The position numbers were made by a program, and so were the translations under genes. This document shows, one piece after another, positions 11,827-23,679 of a DNA stretch of 64,000 nucleotides. Source of the DNA: Sphagnum magellanicum (lineage: Eukaryota; Streptophyta; Sphagnopsida; Sphagnales; Sphagnaceae); assembly GCA_021904315.1 (NCBI GenBank), contig CM038920.1:17484001-17548000 (forward strand), read 5' to 3'. The number at the start of each line of letters is the position of its first letter. Position 1 is the stretch's first letter. A model generated the notes under the pieces. The model was not told where the DNA came from. It was given only the letters and a program-made list of their open reading frames with translations, and made no database searches.

Positions 11827-11978
11827 CTACTACAAAATATGGGTGTAGTTCACTAGTCCCCATTCATTAGACTAGTGAATTCACTACTTTCCAACTAATC
11901 CCCGTTTACTAAGACCAATGAATTCACTAAAAATCTAATGAAATCACTTGGCATACATGAACACCTTTTGTTGTAGTG
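11827..11978. mobile_element. 152-bp non-autonomous element with CACTA-type ends
   Basis: It begins CACTACTACAAAA and ends TTTTGTTGTAGTG, inverted ends of about 13 bases that match the CACTA (En/Spm) terminal pattern. The interior holds two related sub-blocks, each with a CACTAG or ACTAA and GAATTCACTA motif, typical of CACTA sub-terminal repeats. I do not see a clean 3-base target duplication (tcc before, ata after), so the insertion is probably old. Confidence 0.65.
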
Positions 11979-13590
11979 ATATCCATTTCATTTGGTTTTC
12001 ATTCTCCCAACTCATATATTTGTTTCTCCATTATGCAATTTTGAAAACAATCTATTGACCAACTTCATCTTTATCATGAAGTTGATGATGACCATCACAT
12101 TGTTGTTGAAGATGGAACATTTCAAACAATAGGGGAATACATCAACAAATGGAAGTTTTCCCACTTCTAAAATGCATTATTTCAAAAATTCAATGACAAA
12201 GAAAATGCCTCTTATCATGGATAAGAATGGGATGATTAATTGAAAAGTGCAAATGCTACAAAATGAATAATTTTCAAGTTAATATATTTTCATGTTTTTA
12301 TTTCAATATTCAATATTTTTCTTATTCATGTTTCAAATTTCTCATTATATTTTTAGCAATTTTAGGTTTTTGTTTTATTTTTACAAATACATCAAATTTA
12401 TTTTCATGGTTCAAGGTTGTTTGAAAAAAGTGCCTTTTTTCATGGCATGAAAATTCTCTTCCATGTACACACCAACCATCATATCATAATATGTTCATGC
12501 CCACCTAGATGGAGGAGGACGGTCCTTGGACTTTCTTAAAGGGGTTATTCCTCATTTAAAATTGGAGTTATATTGAACTTTTCAAGCCTTGCCACTATAA
12601 TTGCTAGAAGGTACATGAGTTGATTTACCAATTAAATAGCTAAACATGATTATGAACAAATGGCTTTGATTATAAATGAACAAGATGTTGTGGCATTTCA
12701 AACAATAAAACCTAACGTTAAAGGTGGGAAGAAAAAAAAAACAACAATTAAAGCATTTGGAAGATTCTATTTCTTTTATTCCACCTTCATCTTCCTATTC
12801 CCAAATGGTGTTCCACCATTTTTTGTCCATGTTAACCAACAAACACAACAACACCCATATGTTGCTACCCCACTTCTATCCTATGAGACAAATTCAAAAT
12901 TTGAAATGAAGGTTCTCCAATTCATTTCATTAAGATGTTTGATGATACTAATTGGGACACATGCATTATGTCACCACCTTTAAAGGAACTATGTTTTTTC
13001 TTCATGAAGATAATATCACATGACTTCAAAAATGGTTTTTTTTTAATTATTGCATTTAATGTACATGTTGTTATATAAGCATGCATGATATTAATGCAAG
13101 TTTTTTTATGTTCAAGTTTCAAATGGAAATCCTAATCTTGTTAATGGCAAGAAACAAAGCCATGTAGTGGATTTAATCCATATTGATCACCTTGATTCCA
13201 ACCTTGTAATTGGTTGTTTTGATGCCCAAAGCATTCAAGAGTAGTTAAGGCCACTTGGTGAACTATCGGGCTTTGAAAGAAATAAAATAAAAGAGTAAAA
13301 GAAAAAATCTCTTCACTTTCTTTAGGTAAGCAAAAAGCCTAACACAAAGGGGACTGTCCAAACTCAATAGGGCGACCTCATAAATCTTCTACAAAAACAA
13401 ACTTGAAGCAAACATACAATAAAAAATATTCACATAGAGAAAGTCAAAATACTCCAAACATACAAAGGAAAACGACTAGACATGGAATTTTACATACAAA
13501 GGTATGGTAGGAAAAAGTGATTTTATTCTCGAAATTATTCCCATGTACAATCCACAAAGTGATAGCCTTAAGTACTTTAAAGAAAAAAGT
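11979..13590. other. gene-free AT-rich spacer
   Basis: Only short frames without recognisable domains are present. No repeat structure could be established. Confidence 0.3.
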
Positions 13591-13599
13591 CAGAAATGG

Positions 13600-16500
13600 T
13601 GGAACAAGTGGTTAGCCTAATCCCAAAAATATCAGTTCGAAATATACACAATCTAAATTAGTTAGTCAAATTGGTTCGGTAAAAATTATTTTTGGTAAAG
13701 GAAATTTGGTTGCGATAGGTAAAATCTAGTTTCGATGAAAACCTGGTAAAATTTTGGTTTTGATAAAATTACTCTCAACATCATCCCCCTTTCTAATTGG
13801 GATTACATCCTTGTAATTACACTACTTATACTATTCCTCCATAATTATAGTATATGTTTCCTCTATCCTATCGTCTACCCCTAGGTCTTCCATTGCAGTA
13901 ATGAGATTTGATGTGGTGGTAGCATGGATAGTGGATGATTCTAGTTATATCAAAATTGAAGTCCCTCCTTTCATATCGGTTTTTACCATTGAATTTGTTC
14001 AATCATCCTTGGCAATTGTGTTGAAAAATGTCCAATCAATTTTTCCATGAGAATGTGTTGTAACTTTTGTAGGTATAACACCTTTAGCTCCACTGGAACC
14101 ATGTACAATATCGAAAAGAATTCTAGTACGAAAAGTTACTTTCAGTTCAATAGGTTGTGGTTCTAATGTAACCACCAAATCTACTTCCATATTTTTACCG
14201 TCATTCTGCTTTTCACTCCCCTGTGAACTAGATTCGGATGCAGCTCTAAAGTGGGTTTGCACTTTGCCAAACTCAAAAGGCAGCATCACTAGATGTGGCA
14301 TCACATGTTAGTAAATCTTGATACATAGCTGGTACAACTCCTCGTCTTTTCGATAAGATTCGAATGCCTCTCGGATGATTTCACTAATTTATTCCTTATA
14401 TAACTCCCATTTTTCAACTTGGCTCCTCTTGCTCCTCTTATAATAGATCAAAAGTTTGGCTTTCATAAGTGCATGCTCCATTTTCATGTTGTCAAACTCT
14501 TTCATTTGGTAGTGGTAAAGGTCTACAAGCTCCACCCTCTGCCTTAGTGCCTTCATCTATTCTACTAACGCATCCAACTCCTCTTGAATCACACTAGGAT
14601 TCTTCTAAACCTCCTCCAAATCTTACTATAGCAATTGGATTTTTTTGGTTGACTGTTATAGTTCCATTTGTTGCTTTGCATGGTTTTGATAAAATATTCA
14701 TTTTTTTCCTTTAATTGCTATACCCTCCCTTTGGCTGAAAAAAGTAACTTTTCAATGAAGGTTAAAGATTGTTCCATTGTTTTTTGGTTTGCTTGTTCCT
14801 ACTCCAAAGCTTGTTTAAACTTGGCTTGTTTTGAATAAATGGAACCCAACATCTTACCAATTTCAACAAGGTGTTTGTTGAGATTTGGTAACTCACTCTA
14901 GTCGTTGGAGTTTTTAGTTTCCAACTCCAAGACCCTTTTTCTTATGCCTTCCAAGTTATGTAGCTCCGTCTACAAACGTTGTATTGTAAAAGCGTCCTGC
15001 TAGCTAGCCTTTTACAACTATAACAATTGGCCTTTCAAACCCACTAACTCTTGCAAGTTCTTCTACAACACCTCCTCTACAACCTTCTTTTATGGCTAAC
15101 TAAAAAATTGTCGAAATGTTGCTCATTATTTGGGCAAACTTTTTCGACTAGAGTTAGTGGTCTTCTAAACCTTTTAATGAAAATAAAACCGAAAGAGCTA
15201 AGACCTTTTCAGGTCCAATTGGTGGGGGAAAAAGTCCACCCCATACCAAAAATGAAGTATCAAGAGGTAGTTTTTTGGCTACCTCATTTGAACTTTGTAC
15301 AAGGTTGCAACTGGAAAAAAATTCTGATGAAGTATCCATTTTCAGTATATTGCCTATTGGAATTGCCTCTCCTTCTAGCCGTTGGTGCAATTGGCAAAAA
15401 AGGTTTGTAGGGGTTTATGCTGTATTTGTAGGCATTGAACATGGTTTTGGTTGAGGTTTTACACCAAATTTTTTTTAGTTTGATCCAGACTCAAACTTCT
15501 TGTTTTTCCCTTCTTCTAGGGACTTGATGCTTCCGATGACCATTGAGCTAAAATGCACTTCCTTGGGGACAATATAGGATTTTGGGGATGAAGCTAGCCC
15601 TAATTCTAAGACCATAATGCTAGTAACAACATTAGTGAAATTTTCGGTCACTTCAATGTTTTTAGTTGGGTATTTATACCACCAATTTCCTTGATGTCCT
15701 CCATCTCCTCATTGATGTCAATGGCTATGCGCCAAAAATGTGCTCTTGAAACTTTGATAATTCTTCCAACTTGAGCTTCTAGTAATGGTTTTGGCAGCTC
15801 CTTCCTCCTTCTTATCTGATTCCAGTAAGATGACTATCATGTCTACCAAAAATTAATTTCGGAATAGGATGTTTACCACTTGTGTAGCTTCAAATTCGGT
15901 GTCAAGTTTCGTTGGTGTAGACAAATCCCACAACCTACTATATAGGTTGTTGAAGATTATAGTTGACAAATTCACCTTCACCCTTTGTTCTATTAACATA
16001 ACATAATTCATCAATTTTTTGCCACGTAGGTGAGTCAACTACCCTTTAACTAGATTACTTGGATTAATGTTGGTAATTTAGCTACATACATTCCCTTCAG
16101 AAGGGAAACCTTTTGGCCTTCTTGGTTGACAAGTGTTTTTAGTGGTGCAATTTTTCGGTAAATGATTGCTTCCTTTTCTTTTTCCTTCTCCTTGGTGGGC
16201 TTGGCTGGTAATTTGTTGATGTTTGTTTCTAATAGCTTGAGCATTTCCACCACTATCTTTTCGATTATGAAAACCAAAACTCCTTCCATAACTGATTCTA
16301 CAATTTCCAGATTGAACTAGGTGATGGCCTATAGAAATTCCTTCATTAGTGGTCAGATCAAACTTAATTACATGTCCAATAAATAAAAAACACCAACATG
16401 CTAAGCCCACTCAAAATCCCTATTGACGATCCACCTTTGAAACTTCTCCATTTCTGAAAATATTATCTTTCTCCTATCAAAAATAGTCACAACCATTTTT

Positions 16501-18250
16501 AATCTCTTTTTTTCCTCACGATCAAATTCCAGTGCAACTTGGCTACCACCTAGTTTGGATTCTAAACTCTCTCTCCTCTTCATATTTTCTGCCATTTCTT
16601 TGCTAATGTTTCCTTTCATTTTCACCAATAACAAATTAGTAAATTTTTTTGTAGCATAACAATATGAAAGAAGAGAAACCAAATGAACAATTCCCTCTTT
16701 TATACTGAAGTTTGGGTGCCTAAATTCGATGCCGATTATAAAAACCGTTTGGAAAGTATAGATGAATTTATATCCTTCCAATGTTGGTTCGCTGGTTTGG
16801 ATGAAAACACAATCAATCATGATTACCTTGACTCTAGAATCTGCCCTTATAAATTATGGGATGGAATCTTGATTTGTAGATTCCAAACCATCTATTCATG
16901 ACAATTCCACTGTGAAAAGTTTAGAATCTAGCCCAATGATTCTGGGTTGGAATCTTTGGTCGAATATTCCAAATCGAAATTGGTCATGGCTGGTTCCAAG
17001 TTAGACTTTATTGTTGAACCGGAATTTCCAACAACTTTAGTAAGAAGGTGTCTTACAATGGAAATACAACTTTTTGGTTCATCATTATTGAAATTCATTA
17101 AACCAAAACTCCTTTTTGGTTTAGTAGATCCATGTATTGGTTATCCAATGTCAGCAATTGGATTTTTTCAATTGATTGAGAATTTCAGTGCAATCATTTT
17201 TTGGTAAAAACATCTTGAAAATTTTCTTTTGAGTCCTCCTTGTGCTCTCCTCCCCCTTCTATGGTAGCTTCTAGTCCTCTAGAAACTTCTCCCAAATATT
17301 GATAAGGTTTGAGTTCGTTAATGTTCACCAAATGGGATTTGGTTCAAACTTGTCAATATTGACAAGTAGTACAATATTGTTGGGGAAACAATATTGTATT
17401 TTATACGGGCCAAACCACCATTTAAAAAACTTTTTGATGTGTTCCTTTCTGCCTTTTAGAAACCAAAAAATTGTGTCCCCCATGTAAAGAATTTTTTTAT
17501 TTTGTGGTTTTGTTAAACCCATAACGTTGTGTTCCATTGCCTTGTACATGTCCTATCCTTTGCATGTTGGCAAGTTAAATGTTCTAATTTTGCCATGTGA
17601 CTAATCAGAATATGGGTAGGAAATAAATTTTGATTGAGATGTGAATTGTTCATGGGTAGCAAGTATTTCATTGGCATCAAAAGACAAAGGCCATAGACCA
17701 ACTAAAATAGAGTGTGTCCCGTGGTTACCTTGAATATTATGCGGTAAACATATAGAACCATGTGTAGGTGTTCATCCTAGTCGATGCGAATTTCATTCAC
17801 CAACTTAATAAACAATGGACCAATACTTTGTTGGTAGATAATGCTTGTCCATTACCTTGCGGGTAATAAATGGTCAAGGTTGTATGTTATAACAATAAAT
17901 GGTTTGTAAAAATCTCAATGGCATTGTTGATAAAGTGAGTGCCCTAATCGTTTACCAAAATAAGCGGACACCCAAATCATGTGAGAATGAATTCGTAGAT
18001 GAATTTTATTGCCATGGCTGTTGTATCTATGTGTAGTGCCTTTGCTTCCACCCACTTGGTGGCATAGTTGATCACTACTATAATGTATTTGTTTATGGTA
18101 TACCCACTCATGGGTTTCATTGGGCCTACAAAATCCAATCCCCACTTCATGAAGGGTTCTTCTTGTAAAAAAATTACCAATATCACTATGTTGTTTTGTA
18201 TTAAATTCCTTGGTTGCTAATAGTTGTCAGAAGTTTGACAATAATAGGAT
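13600..18250 (-). mobile_element. Ty3/gypsy LTR-retrotransposon fossil (integrase end of pol plus a long 3' region)
   Basis: On the minus strand, about 18,190-17,850 encodes an integrase core ([12 protein letters not shown], then [13 protein letters not shown]). About 17,550-17,300 encodes the integrase C-terminal region (KKFFKWWFGPYKIQYC, NIDKFEPNPIW). From there to about 13,600 is a further 3-plus kb on the same strand with charged, coiled-coil-like stretches, probably a downstream accessory region of the same element. It is badly broken, with many interruptions. No gag, protease or reverse transcriptase part was recognised between here and the gene at 19.7 kb, so the 5' side is missing. 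No LTR pair was found. It looks old. Confidence 0.75.
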
Positions 18251-19560
18251 TATAAGAATTTGAACCTAAACCTTTGACTTTAAAACTAAAAACCAAAAAA
18301 CCTGTGAATTCATATTGGTTCAAACCAATGCTAATTTGGTACTAACTTTTGAACATATTAGCTTAATCTTGGTATTCCCTAGATTTTTCATATTAATTTG
18401 ATTTTGTCACTAGGTCCAAAATACAATTTGGGTTAGTATGAATTTGATATTAAATTTGATATAAAATTGGTATGAGGTTGATATTACCTTAGGCTCCTAC
18501 TAATGTTGATAGGTTTCAAGGATTTAAGGTAGGTTTAACTTCATGTTATGGGTCAAATTCTAAAATATTCAAATTAAAAATTCGAATTTTGTTAGAACTT
18601 GAAGATGCTATCATTTTAACCAAGTTCTCTAGGTAGATAAATATTAACTTTATTTTAAAAATGTAAGTTGGCCCTCCAAATTAAACAAGTTATTGCATTT
18701 GATTGATTGTAAATAATTTATATTACATAAATGTTTACTTAAAATTATGTGCATTAGTTAAACAAAAAATATTACACAAATTTTTTAATTTAATTGTGAG
18801 TAATGGAAATGAAATTAGATTTGAATTTTAATTGAATCAGCTCATGAATTTGTAATACCCTAGTAGGAGTGGGGGAGTTCCATAAGTGCTTTGCATTCCC
18901 TTGATTCCACATTGGGTGGGCACATACTTTGGAAACTCCCTATCCCTTGGGGGCAGAGCCAACAAAATTTGGGAACACCAGTGGGAGCATTAGTGGGAAC
19001 ATTCAGTGAAAACATGATGAACAAAAGCCCAAGGCTCCCTACTCACAACCAAAGAAAGCTTCAAGGGAAAAGGAAATCCATCCGCAAACAAAAGTGAAAG
19101 GGATCTGATCTGCAGCGACGAGCACCAACAGACCCAACCCAAGAAAAAAGAAAAAAGTCTGTCGAAGAATCTATCGATCGATCTATTGAAATATTTCGTC
19201 AAATTGCCGACGACAAAATTATACCCAAATGTGATGACAATTCTAGGAATTGATCGTGAATTGCAAACATCTGCAGAGCATCGATCCAAATCCCTCCCTC
19301 AAATTCGCTACCAAAACACCACACAAAACGGTAGGTAATGCAAATCTCATCTCAAGCCAAGCTCTGGTCTGTCCTGGTCTGCTAGTGGGCTTCACAGCCA
19401 AGGTGCAAAACCCTTGCTTCTTTCTCCTTGGCGACATCATCTTCGTCTTCTGTGGAATTCTGTACTCCGTGTTGTTGTTGTTGCGGCGATGATGGTGATA
19501 CAGCTTGACCTTGTTCTTTCTTGCTATGATCGAAGGGAGCACGGGTTTTGTGGATTAGGT
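18251..19560. other. spacer between the gypsy fossil and the DUF2301 gene
   Basis: The left half is AT-rich. From about 18,900 the base composition rises towards the gene. TGTAATACCC at 18,851 resembles the start of some plant LTRs, but no partner was found. No coding sequence was recognised. Confidence 0.35.
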
Positions 19561-19587
19561 CGACGTGGAAAGAACGGACGGGGTTTC

Positions 19588-19595
19588 TAGGGTTT
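19588..19595 (-). promoter_or_regulatory. telo-box (AAACCCTA) upstream of the DUF2301 gene
   Basis: AAACCCTA reads on the minus strand, about 110 bases before the ATG, within a GGGTTTCTAGGGTTTC context. Telo-boxes are known plant promoter or leader elements. Use here is inference. Confidence 0.4.
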
Positions 19596-19702
19596 CTAAC
19601 GGGGAAAGAACGGAAGAGAGTTGTTCCAGACGCTCTTCCCAAGTTCCCATATCTGTTTTGCGAGCTTCAGGGACAATTTAGTTGTGTAGCAAGAGTGCAA
19701 CA

Positions 19703-22165
19703 ATGGCAGCGCAAGTGACCTCCGCTGCTGCTCTTTGGAGCCCTGCACGATTCAGGTGTTCTTGCAGATTATTGGCGCTGAGGAAGCCGATGGGGACACG
19801 AGGCTCTGGAATAGGAATGAGAGCGTTGCAGACGATAGTGGCAGGAGAAAAGCTTAGAGGGAAACAGAGCCAGGTGAAGCTTGCAGAGAACTTTTCGAGT
19901 AAGCCAGGGGGGACGGCAAAGAATGGAAGGAGAAGTCTAATGGTGGTTCGTATGGCGATGAGGGAGGAGTCCTCCTTGCGAGAGGTTTACCAGGGGATTT
20001 ATGGTCCATGGTCTGTGGAGGATGTTGATGTTCGTGAGGTACCTACATATTTCCTTTGCATGAACTTCTTGCAATTTGTGCTTTGTGGATGCAAGGTGAA
20101 TGATCTGCTTTTGTACCCTGGCAATTTGAACTTCAGAAAACTCAGCCAAGATCATCATGCTAAGGTTATTGCCCTCAGCAATCTTCTTCCATTCTACAGC
20201 AGATTCATCAAGTGTCCTGAGTTCTATAACTCTTCCAGTAGCACTGGACTGATGCCAACATCCATCCCAGAATTGAAATCAAGAAGAGTAGAGCTCCTGC
20301 CCTTATTCTGAGGCTGAACATCCCAGGCAGTAAGTAAGAATGATGGCAGTGCCAGATGATTGCAGAGAGTGGTAAGAGAGTAATTGTCTTGAGCACTTGC
20401 AAGTAGTACACACTGCACTGTATGTCAATATGATTCATGGATGCATTGAAATGGATGTCTCAGTTGAGCTACTGCACCTGCACTAACAGTCAATATGATT
20501 TGTGTTAGGAGAACACAATCTTCAATTTACATACCATATGGCTCTTCTGTGAAGCTGGGTAAAGAGGATATGGGCAAAAGCAAACTGCAATCCATGTGCT
20601 CATAGGGTTGCCATTTCAACTCCAAAAATTGGCCAAAACCCATCCTGCATTCTATACAAATCCTGGATTTCAGTGAGTATTGTGTGGCATGCTCAACTTC
20701 ACTGTGCTGCAGGTGATATTGTATCGGGGAGGCTTGGTGACTGCTGCTTCAGCCTTTCTCATTGCAGCGTCCACCGTATGTTTGAGTGATGAATTTCCAC
20801 TGAAAGCTGCACTCCAGAGTTCATATGACATCTTTTATGCTGTAGGGGCAGGTGGGCTTGGTGTGGCTCTACTGCTCATCCACATCTATGTCACACCCAT
20901 AAAACGCACACTGCAACTATTTTGGGCACTTGGTGTGGCTGGCTCCCTAGGGGTTGCACTGGCCCTAGCAAGGCCAGCTGACCAAGGCTTGGTGACCTAT
21001 GTGCTAGAGCATCCTACAGCAATCTGGGCTGTGGGCCCACTCTTTGCAGCTCTTACAGGGCTTGTTTTCAAAGAAGGTAAGATACCTTGCTTGTCCATCG
21101 AGAACTTTTATGACCTATTATGGTAAACTGTTTAGTCCAGGATTTGATGAACAAACCTCATGCTTTCTAAATGGAGGCCTATGCCACTCGGCAACCATTC
21201 TTTCAAGATCTTGAAGTTTGGCAGAAAGTGGATTCTTGTGCAAGCTGCATGCATGCACAAGACTCTGCAGAATTATCACTTAAAAATCAAGATCTTTTGG
21301 CATTTGGGCATATAGTGGTTCTGTGGATTGGGTGCATGTCAGCAGCAGGATTGGCATTCCTGTGCATTTGTGGACATTTGTCAACAGAACTGCTGCTTGC
21401 AGGGGAAAATGGTGTTAGTATGTTGTGCTTGAAATTTTGTATCAGTAGACACAGATGAAAAACTTGGAAACAATCTGTGGTGCAGGACTGTGCTATGGCA
21501 AGCTGGAGGCAGGTGCCCTGGTCTTTGTTATTCCAACATTACTACTTGGTCGTCTGGTAACTGCTGCCCTCAATTCAATTCTCAGTGGATCTGAGGGGTT
21601 GTCATTATGCACTTTTGATTTATCTACCTCTGCACTAGTGCAAGTAAAACAAGTCAACCTTTCTTTTGGCCACCTCAAACTGGAGGAAGTAGCAAGTTAA
21701 TAATGTCTGCTGACTGGTTTTGTTCGTTTTGGTTTCTCGTGCATGTGCCAGTCAGGACTGATGGATGAGAAGGTGCAGTTTGGCTTGCTACTCACATGGA
21801 TGGCTCTGTTTTCACTGTTTGCATCCCGCAAGTTTACTCAACCTATCAAGGTGAACTGTTGCTGATATGCACATACCAGATTAGGCAACATAGTCATGTA
21901 CCATGTCACTGTACATCTCTCCCTCATGTTCTATCCTGTTATTAGAGTTGTCACAAATCCAACTTCATGTAACTTTGTTGTTGTGTTCCTTATCACCTTG
22001 TCTATCTTCACTTTCACTGAAGTGGGCTGTTGGGTTTGGAGATGGGAGCAGGATGATATAGGTGACAAGTCTGTTTTCATGTTCAATGCTCTCCCGGAGG
22101 AGTCAAAACAAGCAGTGATAGCACGCATTCAAGAAGAGCAGTCAGGAAAGGAGAAAGTGGAATGA
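19703..22165 (+). CDS. DUF2301 family multi-pass membrane protein, probably plastid-targeted; five exons
   Basis: Exons are 19703-20038, 20713-21076, 21486-21556, 21752-21850 and 22052-22165. All have GT-AG borders and the phases agree, giving about 327 residues. The start MAAQVTSAAALWS (context AACAATGGC) opens a Ser/Arg-rich ~80-residue leader typical of a plastid transit peptide. Then come VYQGIYGPWSVEDVDVREV, VILYRGGLVTAASAF, LLLIHIYVTPIKRTLQLFW, a Gly/Ala-rich segment and ALTGLVFKEG. Exons 3-5 add LCYGKLEAGALVFVIP, VQFGLLLTWMALFS and the C-terminal DDIGDKSVF. The order matches cyanobacterial DUF2301 proteins, with about six hydrophobic segments. Biochemical function is unknown in the family. 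Plastid location is inferred from the leader and cyanobacterial relatives. Confidence 0.9.
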
Positions 22166-23679
22166 GGGCCAATGAGAGAGGTATCGATGGCATTGAGCTG
22201 CCCATCAAACAAGTTGTATTTTTACTTTATGCCATCTTTTATGGGTTTCTTATCCCTTTTCAGTGGGATGAGTTTGAGAGAAAATCTGAAACAGTGTGTA
22301 TGTTGTAGTGACTAGACGCCCTGGTCACATTCACAGTGGTGATTAATTGATTGTATTCTACTGTGTGCAGAACTGTTGTTGAAAGAGCAAGATGTGTTTT
22401 AGATATTAGAGTAGAAAAGGCTCAAGAAGAAGGGCCATGAGTTTTGCCTGTAATTTTGTACACTTACAAGAATGAGTAGAATGAGCTATATGCCAAAATG
22501 TTTGGAATATTCCAGAATAAAAAATGGACTTTGTCAAGAGTTTGTCAGAACAGAATCCTTTCCGTGTTTGTGCATGGAACTGGTGGGTGAATTGGAGAAT
22601 ATTACAATTGCTTGCTCACTGTTGGTTGTCAGTGTTTTGCTTGTGGAGCTGCTCATAATATGTAAAGTTCTTGGCTCCTTGAATGTCAAGGTATGTTGAC
22701 AAGCTCTGACAGTTGCTAATGACTGAGATAGCTGCAGCAAGTTGAGGCACAAGCTTTGTGTCTGCTGGTAACCTTCATCATCAATCCAGATTTGAAAAGC
22801 CAAGGTTGATGGATGCATGCATGGTAGGCTTCAGCTTGTGGAAGCTTTAATCGCTGAGCTTCAACTAAGGCTCAGCAATGTCCGACCTGATCAAAGAACT
22901 TTGAGATAGCCACCACCGATCAGATTATGAGTCTCTGATGCTCCAGCATTGCAAATTGTTGAACAAAGATGTCAAGTTGATATCTTCATACGAAGCTTTC
23001 CCGATTGATTGTGATATGGCAATGGCAAACACTTGCCTGCAGCCTCCTGGTGTGTTTGGTCCCTTGGCTTTTTGCACCTTTTCCTCAGATAGGCTGCAAT
23101 AGTGTTTCCAGAGCAATAAAAAGTGAGAAAATTGCATATAGATATACACACACAAGTTTTAGGGTCAACTCTAGTGTTGATGCTGACTAGTTCCAAGAGT
23201 TAACACTGTCAGGTTAGTGATGCCACCTGTTATGCAATCAAACGAAGGACTTGGAAGTGTACCTACCTTGCAGAACTGAAAGTCATTTGTGGAGATGTAA
23301 TGTTCGTCATGTCTCAACAATGGACCTGTTCTGTGACTGCATACCATTGCACACCTCAAGACTGTGTGCTTCAACGACTTGCACATAGATTCCTGCATTT
23401 TGTAACAAACGCAAAAATCCACAATGTCAAACCACAAACCATAGCCATTCTCCAGACTTTTCTGAACTCTGCTGGAAAAACCGTAGTCAAGAACTGGACT
23501 GCAATGTCTTTCACAACTTGTGTCTCAGAACCAAAGTTTTCTACCCTGACCCAATTTGCCTATCTTTCTCATAAATTGGCTTTGTGGAGCAACACAATTG
23601 TCTTTCATCCGCTGTTGGAATTGGAAATAGAAAAATAGAAAGAAAGGAAATGGAATATCTGTAATTGAGCATCACTTAC
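22166..23679. other. intergenic: 3' ends of two convergent genes
   Basis: The DUF2301 gene (+) and the DUF688 gene (-) converge here. The region should hold both 3' UTRs and perhaps a last exon of the DUF688 gene. I could not identify that exon with confidence. Short frames in this stretch have no recognisable domain. Confidence 0.4.

Noticed and set aside
18851-18860. TGTAATACCC as a possible LTR start
   Set aside because: No matching second LTR, primer-binding site or polypurine tract found nearby.
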